Shown one piece after another: positions 10,001 to 17,075 of a stretch of DNA of 64,000 nucleotides. The notes under the pieces were generated by a model. It did no database searches and was not told the origin of the DNA. It saw only the letters and a list, made by a program, of their open reading frames with translations. The stretch covers positions 1 through 64,000 of the forward strand of contig NZ_BOOB01000057.1 of the NCBI RefSeq assembly GCF_016863015.1, given 5' to 3'. The position numbers were made by a program, and so were the translations under genes. The first letter of the stretch is position 1. Each line of letters starts with the position of its first letter. Source of the stretch: Microbispora amethystogenes. GTDB taxonomy: Bacteria > Actinomycetota > Actinomycetes > Streptosporangiales > Streptosporangiaceae.

Positions 10001-11237
10001 GGTTGTGAAGTACCAAACACCGCCGCAGGCCTTCGCCGCACGGCAAAGCTCGCTGGTGCGGAGCTCGGGAGAGCAGCTTACCCTCCAACGGCCAGCCATC
10101 GCTGCATCCAACCCTCCCCTTCCTGTCCCCCAAGGTAAGGCCGAGCCTGCTCGATGGACCTGGACTTTGTGCGAAGCCTGGCCTAACATCGCTCCGACTT
10201 TCAGCGCATGGGTGAGCCGGTTCTCCGGTTGCATGAACAGTACTGGCTATGCCATGGAGTGGGCCGTGGGCAGTAACGGCGCGCGACTCATCGGCTATCT
10301 CATCTATGACGCACAAGCGATTGCCGACACCAACCAGAACAATCGAGAATTCAGCGTTTGGACTCAGACCAAAATTAAGCGTGCATGGGGAACGCTGCTG
10401 GCTGCCCCTCTCACTGTGGGTGTCTCTTACAAGGGCGCTCCAGATCCGAACCGCTGCCAAATCACGGGGCTGCCTTCCAAGACGCTCCCACCAGCCGAGT
10501 GGAAGCTGTATCCGAGGGTTAACTTCGCGTTCCACTCCGACAACATTTCAGGGCTCACAGGCGAGAAGATTACAAGGTGTACGATCCACCTCGGATGGTC
10601 GGTGAAATTTCCTAATGGGCAGACAATGTACAATTCACTGAAAGAGGACAAGGCCGAAAACAAACTCAAGGTGAGATGTGATAACGCGGACTACATCCAG
10701 ACGTATCGCAATGGTGGCTGCGTATTCATTCACGCCATTCGTGTTCGAGTATCGAACGACGATTTCGACCCGGTGACCGGGCGCGGCTGGCCCGAGCAAG
10801 TTTCGCATGTCTGGGAGGCAATCACCAAACCGCAGGACACGATACCAAAGCCTGGAGGCCGCCTTTTCGAAGAATATGCTGGGGAGACCAAGACGAGTAT
10901 TCCCGGCGGCCCAGGAGGGAGGAAATTGCACTGGCTGGCGGATGGGGACGCAGCCGCTGAGCAACGGAGGTTCTCTATCCGCGTATGCAGGAACCAGATA
11001 AAGAGAACCTGGACCGGAACGCGGCACGCGAATAACCCGAATACTACAGCGGTTGCTTGCGACGAATTCCCCTTCGCCTCGACCAAGGAGGGGTCAATGC
11101 GGGCCGCTCCAAAGTATGCCTTCTCTGTCAAGCTCATTAATGCCTATGACAACTGGGCCTTCGGGGTGAGGCTCGGATGGTGGTACGAAAACAACCGTAT
11201 ACTTCGTCGTGACGGTTTCTCGATCGCGGCGGACTAA
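7008..11237 (+). CDS. Secreted multidomain protein with C-terminal NucA/NucB-like nuclease
   Basis: This 1409-residue protein begins with a signal peptide (basic RRIRR region, hydrophobic core to about residue 40, Ala-rich cleavage site). Domains in order: an RHS/YD-toxin-like N-terminal region with beta strands; a DNRLRE-type domain (about 313-510) ending in a WANGEPDYGIVL-type motif; a LamG/jellyroll domain (about 600-797, starting AGRWTFDDGTGN); a Ser-Pro repeat linker (about 809-829); a second DNRLRE domain (about 831-1001); a Cys-containing spacer; and a C-terminal region (about 1304-1409) with CDEFPFAS at 1351-1358, the hallmark of the NucA/NucB deoxyribonuclease family. The family cuts DNA outside the cell or in target cells. 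The layout is that of a polymorphic or effector toxin carried on carbohydrate- or surface-binding modules. GC is below that of the neighbours, a sign of transfer. GTG 7008 is chosen because it precedes the signal peptide and has GAAAG upstream. Confidence 0.85.
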   Translation: MNHIPQKRRIRRLVHKPTRILAVAALAGSIITASPSATANADPGPKAEPASSSPARDRGAFTVSDPALEAAKKKAHDTGQKVEVPSLFGENSKVWANPDGKTLRAELHAGPIQIKSTDRDGIVHWDPIDTSIISHDGRLEARRVKTPLQFGGEGSTTLVSARTTRGVAGFRWGARLPKPSIAGNGAVYRDAVAKGVDLVVRAETNGFTQDIILRDRPKGPLTVKLPMLLPRGTRYASRKDGRQQLVSGAGKAEATPVTVQAVDALAERSPDAGKIGAVMANIQKSGGTTTLTLQPDANFLADPAVTYPVTMSVASEYVGAGLTDDAWVNKNNPDLNHLTDTWLRAGTTQTSADIARIYLHYNVTGTETLAGAVIRDANLMLWNYRSGAPAGSTKNCGLEVGSGTVARKLTSSWDPATLSWANQPKWTTSGQYTNKAAYSDTTGCQTGELLYSIEQIVQSWANGEPDYGIVLMAASESAIINWRQFRSQEGGTHDRKMPDHEPILFIEYEPPVKVRTMFNRADDGTDVTYEEAVALSDATTTPPVVPDIDPAADDAEQEASTVGSESNLIEVGAPEGVTPEEIAAVYQMNGLDPSSQPDSCLAGRWTFDDGTGNIADDSSGYANSATLEGSSTWGGGHSGQALFSAGSPNHAQTLDPVVQTSHSFSVSAWLKLTDLQEPFEVVQQRGVNRAPFFLGGSPEHGLTFRMYATDSTDAGAAGVESGVQPPVNQWFHIAAVYDADAGKSVLYLNGQLIGSEPVAAVWDSNGPLTIGTDIDGAIDEVRVYSYALSAEDATALKSDQDPSPCASMSPSPSPSPSPSPSPSPSPSPSTGTLTIPAQVDGWICDDDCADFTGESMYAGIYSPFFSFAVKERTYLQFDTSALAGKTVTSAELQLFGVADGYGCGSGIKAERITGSWAPATLGWDNQPATTSTGEVTATDPGTCDDQARLWTWSLTSIVQAWAAGSPNYGVRLRASNESGTAYDRGWETTEAGGHPPVLVVKYQTPPQAFAARQSSLVRSSGEQLTLQRPAIAASNPPLPVPQGKAEPARWTWTLCEAWPNIAPTFSAWVSRFSGCMNSTGYAMEWAVGSNGARLIGYLIYDAQAIADTNQNNREFSVWTQTKIKRAWGTLLAAPLTVGVSYKGAPDPNRCQITGLPSKTLPPAEWKLYPRVNFAFHSDNISGLTGEKITRCTIHLGWSVKFPNGQTMYNSLKEDKAENKLKVRCDNADYIQTYRNGGCVFIHAIRVRVSNDDFDPVTGRGWPEQVSHVWEAITKPQDTIPKPGGRLFEEYAGETKTSIPGGPGGRKLHWLADGDAAAEQRRFSIRVCRNQIKRTWTGTRHANNPNTTAVACDEFPFASTKEGSMRAAPKYAFSVKLINAYDNWAFGVRLGWWYENNRILRRDGFSIAAD
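9432..9496 (+). repeat. Hexanucleotide repeat coding a Ser-Pro linker
   Basis: About ten tandem copies of TCTCCG, with two TCGCCG variants, encode (Ser-Pro)10 inside the secreted nuclease protein. Such perfect hexamers can change copy number by slippage without breaking the frame, altering the length of the flexible linker between the LamG and second DNRLRE domains. Confidence 0.85.
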
Positions 11238-11245
11238 TCAACCCC

Positions 11246-11281
11246 AGTCCCTGCCCCTGATTCGGGCCGGGGGCAGGGACT
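11246..11281 (+). terminator. Strong 12-bp hairpin after the toxin gene
   Basis: AGTCCCTGCCCC (11246-11257) and GGGGCAGGGACT (11270-11281) form a perfect 12-bp stem with a 12-base loop, eight bases after the toxin stop codon. No T tract follows. It would end toxin transcripts or lower read-through into the small gene at 11311. Confidence 0.6.
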
Positions 11282-11310
11282 CCGCTACAATCGAAAGTGA
11301 AGTAGTAAGC

Positions 11311-11772
11311 ATGAGGCGCGTGAGCCAGTCCTTTCGAGTGACCGTCATCTACCATACGTTCATGTTGGTAGATTCCGATGGGTTGGGCGTCGTGCCGGCA
11401 CAAGATGTGACGCCTCTGCCGGCTAGGTTCACCGCGGCGTCACCGAACATCGTGGTGATTATGAGCAACTTCGATACGCACAACGCCGAGGTAGTCATCG
11501 AGGCTTGGGACGAACCGCCACCGCTTGAGTTGATGGAAAATGTTGATGCTGAGGAAGATATCGTGAATTTCTCATCCGGCATCCTCAACGCCGCAACCCC
11601 CGCAGGTGGCCCAGTTTCCGCCGCTATCGATCTGGAGCGGCCAGCAATGACCTGGAACCTCCGCGTGTATCGACAGGATCTGTATCCCGACCTGGATCCA
11701 GGCGATGAATCCCTGGACGACGTCGATGATCTGGAGCGATATTTGATTCAGCTCTGGCCGACTCACAATTGA
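11311..11772 (+). CDS. Small acidic protein, candidate immunity protein of the NucA-like toxin
   Basis: This is a cytoplasmic-looking protein of 153 aa, strongly acidic, without signal peptide. It directly follows the nuclease toxin on the same strand, the usual place for an immunity gene. Its N-terminal VIYHTFMLVDSDG resembles, from memory, the start of Bacillus ComJ/Nin (ISYHQFTVFQKD), the inhibitor encoded beside NucA; a later strand-rich part ending in a Trp-Asn-Leu-Arg-Val-Tyr motif could match the ComJ C-terminal strands. The resemblance is short and needs a profile search. Start: the frame is open from 11209, inside the toxin gene, but the ATG at 11311 comes after the hairpin and gives the homologous-looking start; its ribosome site (GTGAAG) is weak. 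Confidence 0.65.
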   Translation: MRRVSQSFRVTVIYHTFMLVDSDGLGVVPAQDVTPLPARFTAASPNIVVIMSNFDTHNAEVVIEAWDEPPPLELMENVDAEEDIVNFSSGILNAATPAGGPVSAAIDLERPAMTWNLRVYRQDLYPDLDPGDESLDDVDDLERYLIQLWPTHN

Positions 11773-11937
11773 CGGGTCCGCAACGGATGTCATTCTCGGG
11801 GTGAATGCTTGCCCACATGCTCCCGGCAATGCAGCACAACCGTGCCGCGGTGGCGTTCGTCCCGCGATCGTCCAGACCTCTCGCCGCCTCCGCTGCTCTA
11901 CCCGAACCGGAGGGACTGGTCGGCCACCCCAGAACCG

Positions 11938-13194
11938 CTAAGACGGTCGTACGGCCCCGGCGTAGTCGCTGCGGGACATCGGCGCGATCTGCACGTGGCT
12001 GCCGGTGCGCGGCGCGTGAACCATCTTTCCCTCGCCGATGTAGAGGCCCACGTGGTGAATCGTGCTGGGATCGCGAGGGTTGTAGGCGAAAAACACCAGG
12101 TCACCCGGTTGGAGTTGCAAGCGGTCGACGTGCTTACCGGAGTGCCATTGCGGGCCGGTGGAGGAGCCGATGCTGACTCCTGCCTTGCTCCATGCGTACT
12201 CCGTGAGGCCGCTGCAGTCGAAGCCCTTGGTCCCGGCCCCGCGGCCGGTGCCGAAGCTCGGCCCGCCTGGCCCGCCGCCACCCCAGGAGTAGGGCACCCC
12301 GATCATGCGTAGTGCGGCTCTGACCGCGATCGCACCTCGCCCCGACGGGAGCATGAGCGGCGCATCTCCGTGGGTGGGATCGTCCAGCTGGGATTTCAGC
12401 TCCTTGCATAGCTGGCCGGCGGTGGTGGTCACGATGTCGTCGGCACGCTTTCTGGTCTCGTCAGGGTCGAGTTGCTCACCGGAGCCCTGGCTAACCAGGT
12501 CTCTGGTGATGCTGGCGACGAGCTCGTCACGTGGAACGCCGAGCCCGGCCGCGGCTCGAATACTGACCCGAATGTCGTCGCTCGTGGCCGGGTCCACGGC
12601 CGCTCGCCTGGGTGATCCGCTCTTCCACATCAGGGCGACCAGCGCCTTGGCGCGCGGTTCGTGCTTGGCGTAGGCGTCGCGAAGGTCCTCACGGGGGCGC
12701 TGAACGAGCGCCGCGACCTGAGTGAGCGGCATGTGCTCCCAGCCGGGGATCTCGATCAGGCGCGTGTAGAAGGAGCGGGCCGCGTGGGAGGGGTCGGTGA
12801 CCTGCTGCTTCGTCCCCCAGCCTTGGGATGGCTGCTGCTGGAATAGTCCGTACGAGCCGTGGCCGGTCCTTAAATTGGTGAGACTGCTTTCCTGAATCGC
12901 GGTGCCGAGGGCGATCTCGGCGGCTCGCTTGGGCAGCCCCAGCTCGGTGGCGACGTTAATGATCTCCCGGGCGTTCGCGATCTGCCGCGAGGAGAGCCCG
13001 AAGCGGGCAGGGGGCACCCGCCGTACCGCGTCAGGTGGGGCGGTGTAGGCGCAGACCGCAGCTCGGAGCTTGGCCGTGTCGCCGGCGGTGAAGGCGTACT
13101 TGGCTCCGCCGCCGAGGCCGGCGATGACGACGACCCCGCACACCAGGCACCCGCCCGCCGCGATGAACTTGCCGGCCCCGAGCTCTGCGATCAA
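11938..13194 (-). CDS. NlpC/P60 cell-wall hydrolase of the conjugation system (CwlT/VirB1-like)
   Basis: This 418-residue protein has one N-terminal membrane segment (about 8-30), a lysozyme-like middle (Glu102 in AIQESSL, followed by GSYGLFQQQP at 114-123), and a C-terminal NlpC/P60 peptidase domain with Cys327 in GFDCSGL and His381 in IHHVGLY. Two-domain proteins of this kind open the peptidoglycan locally so that the conjugation channel can pass, as in the Tn916 CwlT family. Its start overlaps the stop of the replication-relaxation gene by four bases (ATGA type), placing it last in the transfer operon. All catalytic residues expected for NlpC/P60 are present. Confidence 0.88.
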   Translation of the reverse strand: MIAELGAGKFIAAGGCLVCGVVVIAGLGGGAKYAFTAGDTAKLRAAVCAYTAPPDAVRRVPPARFGLSSRQIANAREIINVATELGLPKRAAEIALGTAIQESSLTNLRTGHGSYGLFQQQPSQGWGTKQQVTDPSHAARSFYTRLIEIPGWEHMPLTQVAALVQRPREDLRDAYAKHEPRAKALVALMWKSGSPRRAAVDPATSDDIRVSIRAAAGLGVPRDELVASITRDLVSQGSGEQLDPDETRKRADDIVTTTAGQLCKELKSQLDDPTHGDAPLMLPSGRGAIAVRAALRMIGVPYSWGGGGPGGPSFGTGRGAGTKGFDCSGLTEYAWSKAGVSIGSSTGPQWHSGKHVDRLQLQPGDLVFFAYNPRDPSTIHHVGLYIGEGKMVHAPRTGSHVQIAPMSRSDYAGAVRPS

Positions 13195-14021
13195 GGGCGC
13201 CTCTGCTGGCCGAAGTGACGCGCGAGCTCGGCGAGGCGCAGCCGTCCTTCCGTCCGGTTGCCCGGTAGCCAGATCGCCTCGTGCGGTTCCTGGCTTTGGG
13301 TCGCGGTGGCGACGGGCACCGACATGAGAGAACCGCGAAGGCGCAGCCGCTCATGCAGGTTGGCTTCCCGGCGCGAGGCGCTGGTCAGGAACAGGACGGG
13401 GGTGTCGATCCCGCTGGCTGCGGCCAGTGAGGCGTAGCCGCGGAGCTTGGCGGCGACTCGGTCGAGCGTTTCGGTGCCGGTGTCGTATTCGAGGAAGAAG
13501 TCTAGGGTGTGGCCGTTGTCGGTCCATCGGCCGTAGGCGTCGGGCCGGACGTGCTTGCCCCACATGGCTTTGCACCGCGCTTCGGTCCACCAGGCGTTCA
13601 GCCGGCATCCATCCGAACGGCGAGCGTGGCCGGATAGGGCGGCGAAGATGCCGTTCACCCCGATGGTGTGCGCGAGCCGCTGGCTGTAGGCCATGGACAG
13701 GGCTTGGCCGCGCCGGTATCCGAACTCCGACAGCGTCACACCGTCTTCCAAGGCCAGTACGGCGGCGCCGGCCTCTCCCAGAACGTAGTGCCAGGGCGCC
13801 GAGCCGAGCGGCGGCCGGGGCCGGAAGCGGTCGAGCGCGCCAAGGCGGTTCAGCTTCACCAGGCGGTGGCGGCCGGTGTGGTCGTTGTCGAACGCCACCT
13901 GCAGGAGTTGATGGGTGGTCAGGACCTCATGCGTCCAGACCATGCGGAGCAGGCACCGGTCGTGGTCGCTGAGCCGGATGACGAGCGAGTCGAGAACGCG
14001 CGGCGTGTAGTGCTGGTTCAT
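13191..14021 (-). CDS. Replication-relaxation family protein
   Basis: The 276-residue product matches the replication-relaxation family of actinobacterial plasmids and conjugative elements: an N-terminal winged-helix-like region (DHDRCLLRMVWTHEVLTTHQ) followed by an alpha/beta domain with DAYGRWTDNGHTLDFFLEYD and FLTSASRRE, the latter resembling a nuclease-like core. In related elements the gene lies next to the coupling ATPase, as here, and is thought to act in DNA processing or plasmid maintenance; biochemical proof is scarce. It overlaps both neighbours by four bases, so it is translationally coupled between the VirD4-type ATPase and the NlpC/P60 hydrolase. Confidence 0.82.
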   Translation of the reverse strand: MNQHYTPRVLDSLVIRLSDHDRCLLRMVWTHEVLTTHQLLQVAFDNDHTGRHRLVKLNRLGALDRFRPRPPLGSAPWHYVLGEAGAAVLALEDGVTLSEFGYRRGQALSMAYSQRLAHTIGVNGIFAALSGHARRSDGCRLNAWWTEARCKAMWGKHVRPDAYGRWTDNGHTLDFFLEYDTGTETLDRVAAKLRGYASLAAASGIDTPVLFLTSASRREANLHERLRLRGSLMSVPVATATQSQEPHEAIWLPGNRTEGRLRLAELARHFGQQRRP

Positions 14022-16402
14022 GATCCTCCTCTGGGTTGCGTACGGGGGTCTCCTTCTGACAGGGGGTCCGTGGATGCGGGATGGCGCCCGTGGGCCCGAG
14101 CGGCGGCAAGCCGTACGCGTGCGGCGAGTCCGGGATCGGGGTCGGGCAGTGGCCGGGTGCGCAGGGTGAAGGGCGGGACCTCCGCGGAGCGCACCACGAG
14201 ACGTGCGGCGGCCTGGAAGGCGTCCAGGTTGGCCAGGTCATGCGCGGTCAGGTACGGGCTGAAGTGGTGCTCGACCTCGCGGGCGTCCTCGGGGGAGAGC
14301 GAGAAGTACACCTTGTTGCGGGCGTCGGAGCTGATCGCCTGACGGAGGTCGCGGGGGAGCTGGGCCAGGTGCTGGTGGGCGAGCACCATCGACAGCCGAT
14401 AGGCGCGGGCCTCGGCGAGCATCTCGCTGAGCGTGTGCGGCAGGTTGAGGAAGTTCTGCGTCTCGTCGACGTACAGGGCGGCGGGCGAACGGGCGTGTCC
14501 GAGCCTCGCCCTGCGGGCGGCGGCCTGCCAGACCTGGGCGAGGATCAGTGAACCCAGGAGCCGGGCGCTGTCGTCGCCGAGGACGCCCTTGGGCAGGCGG
14601 GCGAGCAGGATTCCGCCGTCCAGGACGTCGCCGAGGTCGAAGGTCGACTTCGCTGAACCGATGACGCTGCGGACGAACGGCCGGAGCAGGAAGGCCCGCA
14701 GCTTGTTCATGATCGGCGCGGTCACATGAGCCTGGGCCTGCTCGGACAGGTTGTCGTACCAGTGCCAGAAGCCCAGCAGGAATCCGTCGTTGAGCGCTTC
14801 GACGAGTTCGGCGCGGTACGCCGAGTTCGTGAGTAGCAGTGGGACGTCGGCGAGGGTTCCACCGTGGTGTGCGAGCGTGAGCGCGCAGCCGCGCAGGATG
14901 TCGTCGGTGCGTGGTCCCCAGTAGTCGGCGTAGATCTTGTGGAAGATGCCGACGAGGTTGTCCACGCCGATCTCGCTGGAACCGCCGAGCACGTTCAGCG
15001 CCGGCCAGGGGTTCCGGTCGTCGGGATCGATGAGCACGACCTTGTCGGCTGCCTGCTCGGGGATGAGCCCGAGCAGGTCGGTGATCAGGTCTCCCTTGGC
15101 CTCGATGACGGCGACGCCGCGGCCGGCCTCGATGTCGGAGAGGATCATCTGGGCCAACAGCGTGCTTTTGCCGGTGCCATTGGGTCCAAGCACGTGCACG
15201 TGGTGGCAGGAGTCAGCCACGCGTAGCGCGACCGGCCTCAGGTGCCCGGCGTCGGAGAAGCCGAGGCCCTTGCCCGTTGATGCGATCGCCGGTGGGGGTG
15301 GTACGGATCTGGCTCCGGCACGGCTCAGACCGGGTACGGCGGCGTCCAAGGGGAGGTGGGCGAGCGCGGCGAGTTCGGGGACCGACAGCAGGAACCCGCG
15401 CCCGAGCCGTCGCGACGCCAAGCGCGCGGCGGGCAGGGCAAGCCGACGTCGTTCCAGCCGGTTGTGCCCGGCGAACAGGGCGAACGACGAGGCGATGGCA
15501 TGCGCCCGGCCCCGGATGGTGTTCCGCCGGGCCTCGCGAGCCTGCTCACGGTCACGCTCGTCACCCGACGCGGGGTCGTCTGCCTGTACGGCGTAGCGGA
15601 TCGCGACCTCGTATCGCGGCTGCCGGGCCTTGTCGCGGATGGCCCGGGCTTCGGCGGAATCCTCCAGCCGGGCGACACGGTTGGTCAGATGTCCTGGATG
15701 AAGCCGGGGGTGCATCGGGCCGGGTGTGACGAAGTCGAGAGTTGCTCTGACCAGTCCGGCGGGGCCGCCGCTGATGACCTGGGCGAGGCGGCGGCCGGTT
15801 GCGGGGCGGGCGAGGATCTGGACGGCGGCGTGCTGCCAGGTCGGCATGCCCACGGCGGCTCCGAGCAGGGCGCGGAGCGGGTCGTGGTTGTGGGAGTGGC
15901 GGATCGGCAGCAGCTCGCTCCGGGCGATCACCAGGTGTCCGCCGGTCGCCTGCCCAGCCAGCGGGACCGGCGGGGCCGCCTCCACAACGGCTGTACGCGC
16001 GGACGGCCAGGCGGACTCGATCGCGTGTTCCACCAGGTGCTGGGGGACGGTTCCGGGGACCCACAGCCGGATCCGTACGCCGGTGACACCGAAGCCGTAC
16101 TCGAAGGCCAGATGTGGCTGGCCGAACAGCAGGCGCTTCCAGGCCGGGCGCAGCAGCCCCATCAAGTTCGTCCACAGCGCCTCAGATCCCGCCATGTCCG
16201 CCATCGGCGGAGCGAGGATTTCCACACACCGCGCCCCCCTCAACGCGGCGCGGTGGCGTAGCCGTATGACCAGGGCATTGAGTAGTTCGAGAATGATCGC
16301 AGCCGTCGAGAGCCCGAAGGTGAGCTGCCAGACGTTGGCATTCACCCAGGCCAGCAGCCCATCGATGACGGCGTCCGGGTTGTAGAGGAGGTCCTGAATC
16401 AT
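14018..16402 (-). CDS. VirD4/TraD-type conjugative coupling ATPase
   Basis: The 794-residue protein has an N-terminal membrane segment (about 24-47), a long middle region, and a RecA-like ATPase with Walker A GPNGTGKST at 406-414, a Walker B region ending in YVDETQNF, and a downstream LAHQHLAQLP motif. It is the family that docks the DNA-protein substrate to the type IV secretion channel and pumps DNA. It starts the distal half of the transfer operon; 41 bases upstream the divergent nucleotidyltransferase gene begins, so this half must have its own promoter in that gap. It overlaps the replication-relaxation gene by four bases. Confidence 0.9.
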   Translation of the reverse strand: MIQDLLYNPDAVIDGLLAWVNANVWQLTFGLSTAAIILELLNALVIRLRHRAALRGARCVEILAPPMADMAGSEALWTNLMGLLRPAWKRLLFGQPHLAFEYGFGVTGVRIRLWVPGTVPQHLVEHAIESAWPSARTAVVEAAPPVPLAGQATGGHLVIARSELLPIRHSHNHDPLRALLGAAVGMPTWQHAAVQILARPATGRRLAQVISGGPAGLVRATLDFVTPGPMHPRLHPGHLTNRVARLEDSAEARAIRDKARQPRYEVAIRYAVQADDPASGDERDREQAREARRNTIRGRAHAIASSFALFAGHNRLERRRLALPAARLASRRLGRGFLLSVPELAALAHLPLDAAVPGLSRAGARSVPPPPAIASTGKGLGFSDAGHLRPVALRVADSCHHVHVLGPNGTGKSTLLAQMILSDIEAGRGVAVIEAKGDLITDLLGLIPEQAADKVVLIDPDDRNPWPALNVLGGSSEIGVDNLVGIFHKIYADYWGPRTDDILRGCALTLAHHGGTLADVPLLLTNSAYRAELVEALNDGFLLGFWHWYDNLSEQAQAHVTAPIMNKLRAFLLRPFVRSVIGSAKSTFDLGDVLDGGILLARLPKGVLGDDSARLLGSLILAQVWQAAARRARLGHARSPAALYVDETQNFLNLPHTLSEMLAEARAYRLSMVLAHQHLAQLPRDLRQAISSDARNKVYFSLSPEDAREVEHHFSPYLTAHDLANLDAFQAAARLVVRSAEVPPFTLRTRPLPDPDPGLAARVRLAAARAHGRHPASTDPLSEGDPRTQPRGGS

Positions 16403-16443
16403 CGGGCTTCACCGGTCCTGCCCTGCAGGGTGATGATGGGCTG

Positions 16444-17070
16444 GTGCCAAGGACAGAGACACCGTGGGGGCCGTGGGAGCTGGCGCCGCTGGCCGAGGTG
16501 GTCACGCTGTTCCAGGACCTGGCCGCTCCGTGGTGGGTGAGCGGCGGGTACGCGATCGAGTTGGCGGCCGGCCGCTCCTTCCGGGAGCACGGGGATGTGG
16601 ACATCTCGGTGCTGCGCCGCGACCAGTTGTCCGTACGCGCGCTGCTGGCTGATTGGGATGTGCACGCGGCCGACCCGCCGGGAACGCTGCGACCCTGGCC
16701 GGTCGGCGAGGTGCTGCCAGACCACGTGCACGACATCTGGGTGCGTGAGCATTCCGACGGGCCGTGGCGTTTCCAGGTGATGGTGGACGAGGCCGAGAAC
16801 GACGTGTGGGTGTACCGGCGTGACGCACGGATCGGTCGCCCGCTGTCGACGCTGACAATCCGAGAAGACGGTGTCGCGCGGATCGCGCCCGAGGTGCAGT
16901 TGCTGTTCAAGGCCAAGAACTCGCGCCCGAAGGACGAGCGTGACTTCGCCGAGGTCCTGCCCATCTTGGACGCCGTACGGCGCCGTTGGCTGGACGAGGC
17001 ACTCGCGATCGAGTACGGCGACCACCCGTGGCGTGAGCGCCTGCGGACGAACCAGCCATTGATTGATTGA
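16444..17070 (+). CDS. Nucleotidyltransferase-fold protein, cargo gene in the transfer operon
   Basis: The 208-residue product has the signature of a minimal nucleotidyltransferase: GGYAIELAAG at about 37-46, then the metal-binding pair in HGDVDISV (about 52-59), as in the AbiEii and aminoglycoside adenylyltransferase-like families. Substrate cannot be told from sequence; it could be an antibiotic, tRNA or toxin-type target. It lies on the opposite strand inside an otherwise continuous transfer operon, 41 bases from the coupling-ATPase start and five bases from the VirB4 stop, so it looks like inserted cargo. No antitoxin-like partner is adjacent. The GTG at 16444 is the start of the longest consistent frame. 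Confidence 0.75.
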   Translation: MPRTETPWGPWELAPLAEVVTLFQDLAAPWWVSGGYAIELAAGRSFREHGDVDISVLRRDQLSVRALLADWDVHAADPPGTLRPWPVGEVLPDHVHDIWVREHSDGPWRFQVMVDEAENDVWVYRRDARIGRPLSTLTIREDGVARIAPEVQLLFKAKNSRPKDERDFAEVLPILDAVRRRWLDEALAIEYGDHPWRERLRTNQPLID

Positions 17071-17075
17071 GGTGT

